Source of the DNA: Lysinibacillus halotolerans
GTDB lineage: Bacteria > Bacillota > Bacilli > Bacillales_A > Planococcaceae
Length of the DNA stretch: 64,000 nt
Assembly (NCBI RefSeq): GCF_003711845.1
Contig: NZ_RHLQ01000014.1
Coordinates: 1-64,000 of the forward strand
Reading direction: 5' to 3'
A program made the translations under genes and the position numbers. Shown one piece after another: positions 43,492-52,670 of this stretch; position 1 is the first letter of the stretch, and every line of letters starts with the position of its first letter. The notes under the pieces were generated by a model that saw only the letters and a list, made by a program, of their open reading frames with translations, did no database searches and was not told the origin of the DNA.

Positions 43492-44967
43492 CTACTTCTC
43501 ATCTTCTGAACGATTTTCAATACGCTCATCTAGTTCTTTCTTTTCATCGTGCCACCATAATGCTTCTTCTGGTTCTTCTAAAATTTCTTTTATTTCAATT
43601 TTCTCTTCAACCGCTGGCGGTGAACCTCGAAGAGCCTTACCGGAAGTCTCTTTTAGAAAGATGGTTACTACAATAATTCCGACAATCGATGCAAAAATGA
43701 GATAGTAGGCAGGTATCATTTCATTCATCGTTTTGCTAATTAACCAAGAAATAAGTAATGGTGTCGTACCACCGAACAATGATGCGGAAATATTAAATGT
43801 AATCGCCAGTGCCCCATTGCGTACATTCGTAAAAAATAGGGAAGGTAATAACGCTGGCATGGTCCCTTGAAAAGAAGAGGAAAATATGCCGAGAATCATT
43901 AATCCTAAAAATACAAGTATGGTGTTATCACTAGCAATCAAATTAAAGGCAGGTATACTTAAAAGGATCAACCCAATTAAACCGCCTTGAATGATTTTCT
44001 TTGCTCCAATCCGGTCACTAAAATAACCCATTAATAGAACTATTGGAATCATTATCACCATCACAATGACAATTAACAAAAGTCCTTCTGTTTCTCCATA
44101 GCCAAGAACAGCCGTTAAATGGGACGGCATGTAAGATAAAACGGTATAGTTTACAACGATATAAAAGAAAACAACGAACATACCGATCAGGATAGCTCTC
44201 CAATGGAACAGTAAAATATCCTTTACAGATACATCTTCATCTTCTGATTTTTCTTCCTTCATTGCCTCAAAAGCAGGGGTTTCTTCTAAATTATTTCGCA
44301 AATAAAAGCCAATTAACCCAATTGGGGCAGATAAGAAGAAGGGAATACGCCAACCCCAATCTAACATGGTTTCTTCCCCTAAAATATAGGTGAGTAATGT
44401 AACCAGGCCAGCTCCTGCGATATAGCCAACTAAGGTACCGACCTCAAGAGCACTAGACATAAATCCTCTTTTCTTATCAGGAGTGGATTCGGCAATAAAT
44501 GTCATAGCCCCTGAATACTCACCACCCGATGAAAATCCTTGAACTAAACGAGCGATGAGTAAAAGGACAGTAGCAGTGTAGCCAATCGATGCATGACTTG
44601 GGATTAAACCAATACTTAACGTAGCCAGAGCCATCATGATTAAGGTGATGGCTAAAACCTTTTTACGGCCTAACCGGTCCCCAAGCATCCCAAAGAAAAT
44701 GCCACCAAGTGGGCGAGCAACAAAGGCAACGGCAAAGGTTGCAAAAGAAAATACTAATTGCATAGGACCGCTTACTTCAGGGAAAAATACTTGTCCAATT
44801 GTTGCAGCGAGATAAGAGTAAATACCAAAATCAAACCATTCCATTCCATTACCAACAGCAGTTGCTACAACGGCCTTCCGTGCTGATTTCGTGTCAACGA
44901 TGGTAATTTCTTCTTTCTTCAACTTTGGTTTCGATTTTTGGCTATATTCGTTTTTGTTATCAGCCAA
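43492..44967 (-). CDS. MFS transporter, ProP-like metabolite:H+ symporter
   Basis: A 491-aa MFS permease of the metabolite:H+ symporter (MHS) family, with about 12 helices. The family signatures are AVGNGMEWFDFGIYSYLAAT near residue 37 and RPLGGIFFGMLGDRLGRKKV near 85. GFSSGGEYSGAMTFIAEST follows. Members carry proline, betaine, citrate or other acids; the substrate here is unknown. The hydrophilic acidic C-terminal tail (EKKELDERIENRSEDEK) is long. Start after AAGGAGG. Confidence 0.88.
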   Translation of the reverse strand: MADNKNEYSQKSKPKLKKEEITIVDTKSARKAVVATAVGNGMEWFDFGIYSYLAATIGQVFFPEVSGPMQLVFSFATFAVAFVARPLGGIFFGMLGDRLGRKKVLAITLIMMALATLSIGLIPSHASIGYTATVLLLIARLVQGFSSGGEYSGAMTFIAESTPDKKRGFMSSALEVGTLVGYIAGAGLVTLLTYILGEETMLDWGWRIPFFLSAPIGLIGFYLRNNLEETPAFEAMKEEKSEDEDVSVKDILLFHWRAILIGMFVVFFYIVVNYTVLSYMPSHLTAVLGYGETEGLLLIVIVMVIMIPIVLLMGYFSDRIGAKKIIQGGLIGLILLSIPAFNLIASDNTILVFLGLMILGIFSSSFQGTMPALLPSLFFTNVRNGALAITFNISASLFGGTTPLLISWLISKTMNEMIPAYYLIFASIVGIIVVTIFLKETSGKALRGSPPAVEEKIEIKEILEEPEEALWWHDEKKELDERIENRSEDEK

Positions 44968-45062
44968 TCGAAAAGCCTCCTTGTTGATTTATTGGTACTT
45001 ATCTTAAAATGTCCAAAATTTATTGATTTATATCTTTTCATATTTCCTCAGTTTGAGAAAAA

Positions 45063-45094
45063 TAAAAAACGCTTTTCCTATTTTTAGAAAAGCG
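45063..45094 (-). terminator. Terminator of PadR-DUF2812 operon
   Basis: On the minus strand GCTTTTC pairs with GAAAAGC and is followed by six T. It lies 70 bp after the DUF2812 stop. Confidence 0.8.
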
Positions 45095-45164
45095 CATCAT
45101 GGGTAGTTTATTTTATCTTCGGCTACTTCTTTGAATCAAAAAAGTTCGAAATGAACTCCTCGGA

Positions 45165-45731
45165 TTATTCTTTTAACATTGAATATTTACGATATGCTTT
45201 ATAAAAACTGAAACCAAAGAAAACGAGCATAAGGGCAGGAAGCAATCTTAAAAGGGCAAATGGAGTTTCAAATAACAATGCTTTCCAGAATAAGGAACCT
45301 TCCATGCTCCAAAGACCTTCTGTTAAATATAAACCTGAATCTTTAAAAAGCAAATAAGAGACAAACAATAACAGTACACATAAACTAGATGAATAACCCA
45401 TCAATCTTTTATAATAATTACTCTTCGATTGGCGTTCCGAGAAGATTTCATTTTGATTATCGTCTTCTTTTTGCCAATATTGAATGCCACCAAGCCAGGA
45501 GCCATTTATATAATGCCAACCGAAATCTTCATATATTCCTTTGTACTCTTCGTACTTTTTCTTTGATAAATAATCTTGATAATCCAGTCGCATCACATAT
45601 TTTTTGTCGGTTTTTTCGAAAGTATATACTCCGAATCCGCTAGTATTTGTACATCGATAACCTTTTTGTAATTGCTCGTTCAGCCATTGTTCCTCTTTTT
45701 CGATATCAAAAAATATCTTATATCTCTTCAT
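45165..45731 (-). CDS. DUF2812 membrane protein
   Basis: A 188-aa protein. The N-terminal soluble domain (FFDIEKEEQWLNEQLQKGYR, then YEDFGWHYING) is typical of DUF2812. Two membrane helices follow (MGYSSSLCVLLLFVSYLLF and ALLRLLPALMLVFFGFSFYK). I use ATG 45731, eight bases after GGAAG; the frame extends to 45749. It overlaps the PadR gene by 14 bp. DUF2812 genes often sit with PadR regulators, so it is probably the controlled gene. Confidence 0.85.
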   Translation of the reverse strand: MKRYKIFFDIEKEEQWLNEQLQKGYRCTNTSGFGVYTFEKTDKKYVMRLDYQDYLSKKKYEEYKGIYEDFGWHYINGSWLGGIQYWQKEDDNQNEIFSERQSKSNYYKRLMGYSSSLCVLLLFVSYLLFKDSGLYLTEGLWSMEGSLFWKALLFETPFALLRLLPALMLVFFGFSFYKAYRKYSMLKE

Positions 45732-46035
45732 TTGATGCACTTCCTTCATACAGAGATAAAATATGCAATAACCTGTTTTGTTCCATTTTCAAAATCGCTC
45801 TTCCTTCCTCTGTTATCATATAAACTTTTCTCCGGCCTTCCTCTCCAACAGGTTCAATCCAACCATGCTTACTTAAGTTCTCAATCGCACCATATAATGT
45901 ACCAGCTGCTAAAATAACAGATCCGTTACTCATCGTTTCTATCTTTTGCATGACGGCATAGCCATGGAGTGGCTCACGCAAAGCTAATAAAATATAATGC
46001 ATCGTTTCAGACAATGGTAATAATTTATGTTTCAT
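45718..46035 (-). CDS. PadR-family transcriptional regulator
   Basis: A 105-aa regulator with the PadR winged helix: LSETMHYILLALREPLHGYA, then LAAGTLYGAIENLSKHGWIE, and GRRKVYMITEEGRAIL. The start follows AAGGATGAG. It overlaps the DUF2812 gene. Upstream (46036-46110) is an AT-rich stretch with two copies of a TTCAGTTCGACT- or AGTTCAACTGAATAG-like element (46052-46106), likely its operator. Probably autoregulated. Confidence 0.9.
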   Translation of the reverse strand: MKHKLLPLSETMHYILLALREPLHGYAVMQKIETMSNGSVILAAGTLYGAIENLSKHGWIEPVGEEGRRKVYMITEEGRAILKMEQNRLLHILSLYEGSASNEEI

Positions 46036-46049
46036 CTTCTCATCCTTTA

Positions 46050-46110
46050 TTCAGTTCGACTATATAGTTCAACTTAATAAGAATATAATACAGTTCAACT
46101 GAATAGTCAA
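46050..46110 (-). promoter_or_regulatory. Candidate PadR operator/promoter
   Basis: Repeated AGTTCGACTATATAGTTCAA and CAGTTCAACTGAATAGTC blocks, with internal dyad symmetry (AGTTCAACT), lie just upstream of the PadR start. PadR proteins often bind such sites. Confidence 0.45.
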
Positions 46111-46172
46111 CAAATTTCAAAAATAATTAAAGAAACTAAAGTAAAAAGCTTGATAGCAAGGGGAAATCAAGC

Positions 46173-46208
46173 TAAAAAGCCGCTTTCCTTATGGAACGGA
46201 AAGCGACT
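46173..46208 (-). terminator. Minus-strand terminator 2 of the NAD(P)-binding gene
   Basis: GTCGCTTTCC pairs with GGAAAGCGGC, followed on the minus strand by five T. It lies downstream of another terminator at 46221. Confidence 0.7.
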
Positions 46209-46220
46209 TGCCCTATAACG

Positions 46221-46252
46221 GAAAAAAGCGATTTTCTTTAATGAAAATCGCA
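46221..46252 (-). terminator. Minus-strand terminator 1 of the NAD(P)-binding gene
   Basis: GCGATTTTC pairs with GAAAATCGC around ATTAAA, followed on the minus strand by six T. Confidence 0.8.
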
Positions 46253-46308
46253 TCCGATTGTGGAATATATTTACTTAAAAGTAACCCTTTAATGGAATAA
46301 CTACGATA

Positions 46309-46929
46309 TTAGTAGGCGATACCTACACGCGTTTTTATATAATCGTTACTTTGTATTTGGCTAAATGCAAATTCTGCTGTATCCGGGACTGAAATTTTAC
46401 TACCACCCTCCGGTAAAAAATGGCGTTCTATTCGATAGTTACCTAATCTTTCTCCATCCGGCAAATATGTAGGACAGACGATTGTCCATTCGAGGTTTGA
46501 TTGTTGGAGCATATCGTACACTTTATTATGTTCTTCGGCAGCACGTACGGACTTTTGTTTTGATTCACTTGACTGATAACGCAATAATTTTGGGCTAATT
46601 CTACTTTGCAGGATTCCGGCAGTTCCTATAGTGATAATTCGTTTTATACCTTCTTTTTCCATAGCTTCTATAATAAGTGGCATACTTTCTGATAAAGTGT
46701 TTCCTCCATCAGTATTGAGTGCACTAATAATGACATCAATCCCATGCATCGCACGTATGATATCATTTTTATTTAAAACATTACCTTGAATTATAGTTAA
46801 ATTTTCTTGATTTGTTTGAATCTTCTCTGGAGTGCGAACTAGTACAGTAACCTGATGTCCGTCATGAAGGGCATAAGAAACTATTTGACTTCCAACTCGT
46901 CCAGTTCCACCTAAAATTAATATATTCAC
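46309..46929 (-). CDS. NAD(P)-binding SDR-like/NmrA-type protein
   Basis: A 206-aa atypical short-chain-dehydrogenase protein. The Rossmann motif is ILILGGTGRVGSQIV at the N-terminus. DVIISALNTDGGNTL and KRIITIGTAGILQS follow, with a C-terminal WTIVCPTYLPDGERLG. Likely an NAD(P)H-binding reductase or epimerase-like enzyme. GTG at 46929 sits after GGAGG; the frame extends to 46959 without an RBS. Confidence 0.85.
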   Translation of the reverse strand: MNILILGGTGRVGSQIVSYALHDGHQVTVLVRTPEKIQTNQENLTIIQGNVLNKNDIIRAMHGIDVIISALNTDGGNTLSESMPLIIEAMEKEGIKRIITIGTAGILQSRISPKLLRYQSSESKQKSVRAAEEHNKVYDMLQQSNLEWTIVCPTYLPDGERLGNYRIERHFLPEGGSKISVPDTAEFAFSQIQSNDYIKTRVGIAY

Positions 46930-47175
46930 TAGTGAACCTCCTTGTATGAATCCGAACATAACACTGAGCTACTATTACTAAAGTATATTATATAATTTCA
47001 CAATCCCTTTATAAATGAGGAAAGAAATCTAACTTTATTTAAAATTATCCTTTCCGTTATAAAAATATTTTTTTCGGAAATTCAAGCAAAGACATTATAT
47101 GTAGGTGGAAGGGCGGATTCAGGAAGGGGAATTACTAAAGGAATGTAAAGTTGTAGGCCTATTGTAAATGAAAAT

Positions 47176-47203
47176 AACCAGAGCAGTACAGGCTACTCTG
47201 GTT
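47176..47203 (-). terminator. Terminator of GNAT gene
   Basis: AACCAGAG pairs with CTCTGGTT around a 12-base loop; the minus strand continues ATTTTC. Confidence 0.65.
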
Positions 47204-47220
47204 TCTTGGTGGTGGGTATC

Positions 47221-47805
47221 TTATTTTCTAAATGAATCAACAGATAAAGTTTTACACATATGTTCATATTGATGGCCACTAATGACTAAATCAGCAACTT
47301 TCTTGTATCCTAAATTAGCATATAATTTTTTCGCTTTCGGATTCGCCATATCAACATTAAGACCAATCGTATGATAACCGGCATCTAACGCCGTTTTACT
47401 CATTTCGTTCAGTAAAGCAGAGCCAATCCCCATTCCTCTAAATTTTCCGTTTACGACGACGGAATCGATATACCATTCATCTGGAAGTGTCTCTTTATCG
47501 ACAAACAAATTTTCATTAGGATCAAAACCGTTTTTACTTAATACATTTCTAAATGGCTCATCAATGATCGATTCGTCTTCTGCGGGATAGCCAAAAATAA
47601 TCCCAGCAATTTCGCCATTTACCTCATATACTAAGCCTCTTTTAAAACCAAATCGATATGTAGGGTCGGCAACGGATTCTGCTACCATTTCAAGTAATTT
47701 ATTTTTAGAAATTTTCTTAAGTAAAGGTAACTCCATATCCTCAAAGATTACCCATAACAGTTTTGCAATTTCCATACGATCGTTTTGGGTGGCCATTCTA
47801 ATCAT
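47221..47805 (-). CDS. GNAT acetyltransferase
   Basis: A 194-aa N-acetyltransferase. It starts IRMATQNDRMEIAKLLWVIF. The acetyl-CoA loop is SVVVNGKFRGMGIGSALLNE near residue 117, followed by NVDMANPKAKKLYANLGYKK. The target is unknown. It stands alone on the minus strand. Confidence 0.88.
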   Translation of the reverse strand: MIRMATQNDRMEIAKLLWVIFEDMELPLLKKISKNKLLEMVAESVADPTYRFGFKRGLVYEVNGEIAGIIFGYPAEDESIIDEPFRNVLSKNGFDPNENLFVDKETLPDEWYIDSVVVNGKFRGMGIGSALLNEMSKTALDAGYHTIGLNVDMANPKAKKLYANLGYKKVADLVISGHQYEHMCKTLSVDSFRK

Positions 47806-48039
47806 TCATATCCAACCTTCCATATTTTCACTATTCAATTGTTAAGTCTAACCCTTTTATATTTCTAGGGCAAACGGTGGGCCTACTCGTTGCATGGGTT
47901 AGTTTGTTAGGGTGTAAATTTTTTCCTTGTCTTCTTAAAGTTATTTCCATCTACATCAATATTTCGATTATAGTTGAAATATAGGGCTGTTATAATGAAC
48001 AGACAGATTGGTCATTCAATGAAGTAGGGAGATAAAAAA

Positions 48040-48918
48040 ATGAATACGTTCAAATTTACACTGTTAATACTTTTAACCACATTTTTAATGGGTTCTTCTT
48101 TTGCTGTCGTAAAGTTTGGTTTACCATACTCGTCCCCGTTGTTATTAGCAGCACTTCGCTTTACCCTTGCCGGACTTATTATGGCGGTAATTGTGTTTAT
48201 TTTAAAAAGACCGCATCCGACATCTATCAAAAATTGGATGAAAATGTTTACGATTGGTGCTTTTCAAACGGCTGGTGTTATGGGGTGTATTTTTTTAAGT
48301 TTACGGACCATCACAGCGAGCGAATCTTCCATTCTTACATTCACGAACCCGTTGCTCGTTGTAGTATTGAGTACGATCTTTTTAAAAACAAAATATAGAC
48401 TTTATCAATGGGTTGGTGTTCTTTTTGGATTAGTAGGGGTAAGTATTACAATGGGAGCACAAATAGATTTTAAGATTGGTATTCTCTATGGTATTCTTTC
48501 TGCCGTTTTTTGGGCAATTGCTACTTTGTTAGCGAATAAATGGGGAATCCATTTCGATACGTGGGTTTTATCCGCCTATCAAATGCTTTTTGGTGGATTA
48601 CTGCTTTTACTTAGCAGCTTTATGTTTGAAAAATCATTTTTTATTTTAAACAGTCATTCATTACTTATTTTATTATGGTTAAGTATTATGTCTTCAATTG
48701 TTCAATTTGCCGTCTGGTATTATCTTTTACAAAAAGGCGATCCTGGAAGAACGAGTGCTTATTTATTTTTAGCACCTTTCTTTGGTGTCATATCTGGCTG
48801 GTTACTATTAGGGGAGCCATTATACCCTTCCATTATCGTAGGCGGCATGTTTATTATTATTGGAATCTATCTTGTAAATAGCAATTTTCAGAAGAAAACC
48901 GTAGAAAATAAAATTTAA
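48040..48918 (+). CDS. EamA/DMT-family transporter
   Basis: A 292-aa drug/metabolite exporter with about ten helices in two EamA repeats. The N-terminal repeat has TFLMGSSFAVVKFGLPYSSP. The C-terminal repeat has DPGRTSAYLFLAPFFGVISG and LLLGEPLYPSIIVGGMFIII. The substrate is unknown. Start after TAGGGAGAT. A second EamA gene follows, but a strong terminator separates them. Confidence 0.9.
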   Translation: MNTFKFTLLILLTTFLMGSSFAVVKFGLPYSSPLLLAALRFTLAGLIMAVIVFILKRPHPTSIKNWMKMFTIGAFQTAGVMGCIFLSLRTITASESSILTFTNPLLVVVLSTIFLKTKYRLYQWVGVLFGLVGVSITMGAQIDFKIGILYGILSAVFWAIATLLANKWGIHFDTWVLSAYQMLFGGLLLLLSSFMFEKSFFILNSHSLLILLWLSIMSSIVQFAVWYYLLQKGDPGRTSAYLFLAPFFGVISGWLLLGEPLYPSIIVGGMFIIIGIYLVNSNFQKKTVENKI

Positions 48919-48920
48919 TT

Positions 48921-48965
48921 ATAGCCCCCTCATAATACTAGTCTGTCTAGTAAGGAGGGGGTTAT
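48921..48965 (+). terminator. Terminator between the two EamA genes
   Basis: ATAGCCCCCTC pairs with GAGGGGGTTAT; an inner ACTAG/CTAGT adds to the stem. Confidence 0.85.
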
Positions 48966-49064
48966 TCGATTCTCCAAGGAGGAACGTTGTTACTAACATT
49001 TTGCATTTAAATTTTAATTATAGGAAAATAGTAAAGTATCATTTTTGGGGAAGGAATAAATAAC

Positions 49065-49949
49065 GTGAAAAATAGTAATAGTAAAACGATCATTAGTCTA
49101 ATTTCACTAGTCTGTATATGGGGATCGGTATGGCCGATTTATAAATATGCTTTACAGTTTTCGCCACCAGTATTATTTTCAGGAATCCGTTCAATAATCG
49201 CAGGATTGTTATTTGCTTTAATCCTACTACCACAATGGAGACAAATAAAATGGAGAGAAAATTGGTCCATTTATGTGATTTCGAGTATATTTAATGTCAT
49301 TCTCTTTTATGGTATGCAGTCGATTGGGTTGCAATATTTACCGGCTGGCTTATACTCGGTCATTGTGTATTTCCAACCGGTGCTTGTTGTTGTGCTAGCA
49401 TGGCCCTTCCTAAAAGAACCGCTTACTCGAAACAAAATGATCGGTGTGTTTATAGGATTTTTAGGGGTTGTGATGGTAAGTTTAGATGGAATTAGCGGGA
49501 AGGTTGCACCGATTGGATTTGTATTTGCGTTAATTACCGCTATTGGTTGGGCGATTGGCACCATTTATGTAAAAGTCAAGAGCAATGTCGTACATGGGTT
49601 TTGGTTAGTTGCTTTACAAAATATAATTGGTGGTTTTTGTATGTTGTTTTATGGTTTAGGAGCAGAAGACATTCGGACAATTGAATGGAACGCGTCATTT
49701 ATCGTTTGTTTAATATACGGTGCAATTTTTGGTGTAGCTATAGCATTTGTTTTATATAATCGATTAATGAGTAAAGGAGAGGCGGGAAAAGTCAGCTCTT
49801 TCACATTTTTAGTCCCTTTAATTGCAGTGCTACTCGGTACGATTTTCTTAGATGAACCATTTACCATATCTTTAATTTTAGGAATGGCCCTCATCATACT
49901 AAGTATTTATTTAATTAATAAAAAGTCCCACGTTGTGACAGAAGAGTAA
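49065..49949 (+). CDS. EamA/DMT-family transporter, second gene
   Basis: A 294-aa EamA transporter with about ten helices. The N-terminal repeat is LVCIWGSVWPIYKYALQFSP. The C-terminal repeat is KGEAGKVSSFTFLVPLIAVL, then FLDEPFTISLILGMALIIL. It differs enough from the 48040 protein to be an old paralogue with another substrate. Start GTG at 49065 after GGGGAAGGAA. Confidence 0.9.
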   Translation: MKNSNSKTIISLISLVCIWGSVWPIYKYALQFSPPVLFSGIRSIIAGLLFALILLPQWRQIKWRENWSIYVISSIFNVILFYGMQSIGLQYLPAGLYSVIVYFQPVLVVVLAWPFLKEPLTRNKMIGVFIGFLGVVMVSLDGISGKVAPIGFVFALITAIGWAIGTIYVKVKSNVVHGFWLVALQNIIGGFCMLFYGLGAEDIRTIEWNASFIVCLIYGAIFGVAIAFVLYNRLMSKGEAGKVSSFTFLVPLIAVLLGTIFLDEPFTISLILGMALIILSIYLINKKSHVVTEE

Positions 49950-49954
49950 TTAAA

Positions 49955-49995
49955 AAAGCTGATGAGTTATTTTTATAACCCATCAGCTTATATAT
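49955..49995 (+). terminator. Terminator after second EamA gene
   Basis: AAGCTGATGAGTTA pairs with TAACCCATCAGCTT; T-rich downstream. Confidence 0.8.
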
Positions 49996-50143
49996 TTTAC
50001 TGACGAAAATCCAAGAAAATCAAAGGATTATATATCTCTTTTGAAGAAGTAACATAGAGAGATTGTTCTTCTTAATGTGAAATTAAGAACATAATGATGG
50101 GCAGTTGCAAACTTCATTTAATAAGTGGAAAAGGGGATTGAAA

Positions 50144-50653
50144 ATGGACGTAAAATACCCGATTGGACAATTGCAGGTTCCTGAAAAAGTGACACTAGAA
50201 AATGTTCGAGAATGGCTAAAGGAAATTGAATCTTATACGATTCGATTAAGGGAAACGGTTAGCTCATTAAGTGAAGAGGAATTCAACAAAACGTATCGTG
50301 ATGGAAGCTGGACAGTTCGTCAACTTGTTCATCACATTGCAGATTCTCAACTGAATATGTATCAACGTTTGAAGCTGGCTTTAACAGATGACAATCCAAT
50401 AGTACCAGCTTTTGATGAAGAGAAATGGGCTATACAACCAGATACAAAGCTCCCTGTACTAAGTTCGATTAAAATGCTAGAAGGTATAAATGAGCGCATC
50501 GTATCTTTAGGACAAAGTTTAACGGAAGAGCAATTAGATCGAGCTTTTACCCACCAAAAAAACGGTAAAATAACCGTCGCAACAAAAGTTGCAAAATTAG
50601 CTTGGCACGAAGAGCATCACTTAGCCCATATAAAAATTGCATTATCAAAATAG
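50144..50653 (+). CDS. yfiT: DinB/YfiT-family putative metal-dependent hydrolase
   Basis: A 169-aa four-helix DinB-superfamily protein of the YfiT type. The metal-binding histidines are in WTVRQLVHHIADSQLN (about 65) and AWHEEHHLAHIKIAL (about 155). The start MDVKYPIGQLQVPE at 50144 follows AAAGGGG; the frame runs 13 codons further up. Unlike the broken DinB-like gene at 13423, this one is whole. Confidence 0.88.
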   Translation: MDVKYPIGQLQVPEKVTLENVREWLKEIESYTIRLRETVSSLSEEEFNKTYRDGSWTVRQLVHHIADSQLNMYQRLKLALTDDNPIVPAFDEEKWAIQPDTKLPVLSSIKMLEGINERIVSLGQSLTEEQLDRAFTHQKNGKITVATKVAKLAWHEEHHLAHIKIALSK

Positions 50654-50668
50654 TACACTATGTTGAAA

Positions 50669-50706
50669 TTGGCTTATTGAACTTCGATAAGCCGATTTTT
50701 TTATTT
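50669..50706 (+). terminator. yfiT terminator
   Basis: AATTGGCTTAT pairs with ATAAGCCGATT, followed by seven T. Confidence 0.85.
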
Positions 50707-50736
50707 TAACGTTTATGTTCAATTTAAATAAACGTG

Positions 50737-50771
50737 CATAACGCTTTCCTAGAGGAAGGAAAGGGTTTTTT
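50737..50771 (+). terminator. Second stem-loop with T-run
   Basis: CGCTTTCCT pairs with AGGAAAGGG-like sequence, followed by seven T. It may be a remnant of another transcript end. Confidence 0.6.
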
Positions 50772-50900
50772 TATTGACGGCAAGATTGTGGAAATTAGTA
50801 ATTATGCCCATTTTAATTACAATAAACGTAAAGTTTATCAAATAAATTAAGGAGGTATATAAATAAAAAATAAATTTCGATATTTTGAAAGGGGAAATCT

Positions 50901-51365
50901 ATGGATAAAATGAGTCAGATTTTAGTTGAATTTCCGCTTGTACTCATTTTAATGTTTATCGTTTTTCGTTTTATGGGGAATAAGGAGTTAAATCAATCAA
51001 CTCCAATTGACTTTGCGTTTATGGTACTGATGACAAGTATCGGATGGGACGTAACGCTTAACCAAGATTATCCTTTATGGTTTACAATCGTACTTTTTAT
51101 TCTATTAGTAGTAACCATTTATCTATTTGATTGGATCACAACGAAGTCAAAAAGGGCAGAAAAAATGTTTATCGGGGAGCCTCTCCTTTTAATAAAGCAT
51201 GGTGAAATCAATAAGGAGGCTTTAGAAAAAGAAAGAATGTCCGAAGATGAACTACTTGCACTTTTACGATTAAAAGGCTTTTTTGTACTTGATGACGTCG
51301 AACTATGCTATCTCGAGTTTAATGGAGATATATCGGTGAAAGAAAAAATTAGTAAATTTACTTGA
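50901..51365 (+). CDS. YetF-like (DUF421) membrane protein
   Basis: A 154-aa membrane protein with about three helices (VEFPLVLILMFIVFRFMGNK; FAFMVLMTSIGWDVTL; WFTIVLFILLVVTIYLFDWI) and a C-terminal soluble domain (MFIGEPLLLIKHGEINKEAL, then MSEDELLALLRLKGFFVLDD). This is the DUF421/YetF layout. It is shorter than most members (usually over 200 aa), but begins and ends cleanly. Start ATG after GAAAGGGGA. Confidence 0.82.
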   Translation: MDKMSQILVEFPLVLILMFIVFRFMGNKELNQSTPIDFAFMVLMTSIGWDVTLNQDYPLWFTIVLFILLVVTIYLFDWITTKSKRAEKMFIGEPLLLIKHGEINKEALEKERMSEDELLALLRLKGFFVLDDVELCYLEFNGDISVKEKISKFT

Positions 51366-51563
51366 GGGTAAGCATATTTAATCACTTATAACTATTAATA
51401 ATCTATGAACAATTTGGCGCAATTCTTTAAGAAATGTGCCTCTTCCAGTGTATTGGAGATTGTAAATACATATTCATTTTTCTACTCTTTAGTTGTATAA
51501 CCAACATGTAAATACAAATACTATTTTCAGTGAAAAATGCGGAAAATAGGAGTGTATCATCTT

Positions 51564-52156
51564 ATGATTGAAAAACCGAAAATGAGTTCCTCTGAGCTTG
51601 GAGCACTATGGATGACTTATCAAAAAAATCAATGATTTTGCGTATATTGGAATATTTTATCGAGAAATCGGATGATCAAAGAGCAAAGGATCTCATGTCG
51701 GATCTCTGGAATCAACTTCACCCAATCATTATGGAAATGAAGACTACGCTTGAAAATGAAGGGGCAGTTATTCCAGAAGGTTTTACTAAAGAGGATGTAA
51801 ATTTAGACGCACCAAAGTTATGGGACAATGGTTTTGACATTATGCTTTGCCGAGTACTGAAGGAAATCAGCATGGGGATGTACGTACTCCACTTAACAAT
51901 GGCATACCGTCAAGACATTATCAAACTTTACAAGAAAATGTCTGAAGTAACGGAAAACTTTTATGGCCATTTTACACAGTATTTGCTTGATAAAAACCTT
52001 TATACACGCCCGACTTTTGTTGTGATGCCAACATCAACCAATTATATATCGGGTGAGGATTACTTAAAAGGTACCAACATTTTTGGGAATAAGCGTACAT
52101 TAAATACAGTTGAGTTTGGGAATTTATATCGTATGATTGAAACAAATATAACGGGT
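51564..52156 (+). pseudogene. DUF3231 gene, 5' half, frameshifted and interrupted
   Basis: The 5' half starts at ATG 51564 (MIEKPKMSSSELGALWMTYQ). A run of seven A (51622-51628) where eight are needed shifts the frame; the right frame then reads KSMILRILEYFIEKSDDQRA and onward to FGNLYRMIETNITG. Coding stops at the GGT codon 52154-52156. The gene resumes at 57486. DUF3231 proteins are about 330 aa in two repeats and resemble spore coat protein F. Here the gene is split by a 5.3-kb insert. Confidence 0.85.
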
Positions 52157-52261
52157 ATCTTCATTTCTCATACAACCGCCAGTGTGTTTGCATATAGGGC
52201 AACATTCACGATAGTATTCATACCAACCTTTTAACTTTGTACGTCTTAAAGTGCTAGACAT
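52157..52261 (-). CDS. Primase-like zinc-finger protein, N-terminal fragment
   Basis: The ATG at 52261 follows GGAGAGG. The visible 35 residues (LKGWYEYYRECCPICKHTGG, then CMRNED) carry CxxC and a later Cys, like the zinc-binding N-terminus of mobile-element primases. Coding is cut at the element border; beyond it the frame runs into DUF3231 DNA and stops. So the gene is truncated by the insertion or deletion event. Confidence 0.6.
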
Positions 52262-52532
52262 TTTTTCCTCTCCCTTCAGATACTTCCGAAAATGCAAAAA
52301 AAATAGCCTACGGAACAATTTAAAGGGCATAAAATACCCAAGTAATTGTCCATAGACTATTTGTGTTCTTCCCTAACGTTATTGCAAAAGCAATAAGTTT
52401 AAAAAATAAATACATAATATATAATTTTAGATTACTTGATTAATCCTAGGCTTTCAAGAAAGAAGTATAAATTTTTTGGAATAAATTTGTTGGCTTTGTA
52501 CTAGGAACTTCACTTTTAAGGCTCTATAATAT
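52262..52532. other. Gene-free stretch inside the insert
   Basis: AT-rich, no supported gene. It holds the upstream region of the zinc-finger fragment and seems to have lost coding DNA upstream of 52533. Confidence 0.4.
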
Positions 52533-52670
52533 TTGCGTCGATATAACGGAATTGGCTGGGATAACTTAGACCCACATAATGTCTTTGCTCCACCCTCTTA
52601 TGAGCTACCAACATTTGATGAATCTAAAATCAAATTTGCTTATAAAGAAGGAGTTGTAAGCCTAGTATGA
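52533..52670 (+). pseudogene. C-terminal remnant of a gene preceding the ThiF-like gene
   Basis: A 45-codon open frame (RRYNGIGWDNLDPHNVFAPP, then SYELPTFDESKIKFAYKEGV) ends in TGA that overlaps the ThiF-like start (ATGA). The frame is closed by TAA just upstream and the body is missing. The overlap shows it was the upstream partner in the same operon, perhaps an E2- or JAB-type gene; identity not established. Confidence 0.5.

Noticed and set aside
46173-46252. Possible paired small RNA from two hairpins
   Set aside because: Both fit ordinary minus-strand terminators of the gene at 46309, with T-runs in the right direction.
52124-52156. C-terminal end of the zinc-finger ORF beyond the insert border
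   Set aside because: It is antisense to DUF3231 coding; the real gene is truncated at 52157.
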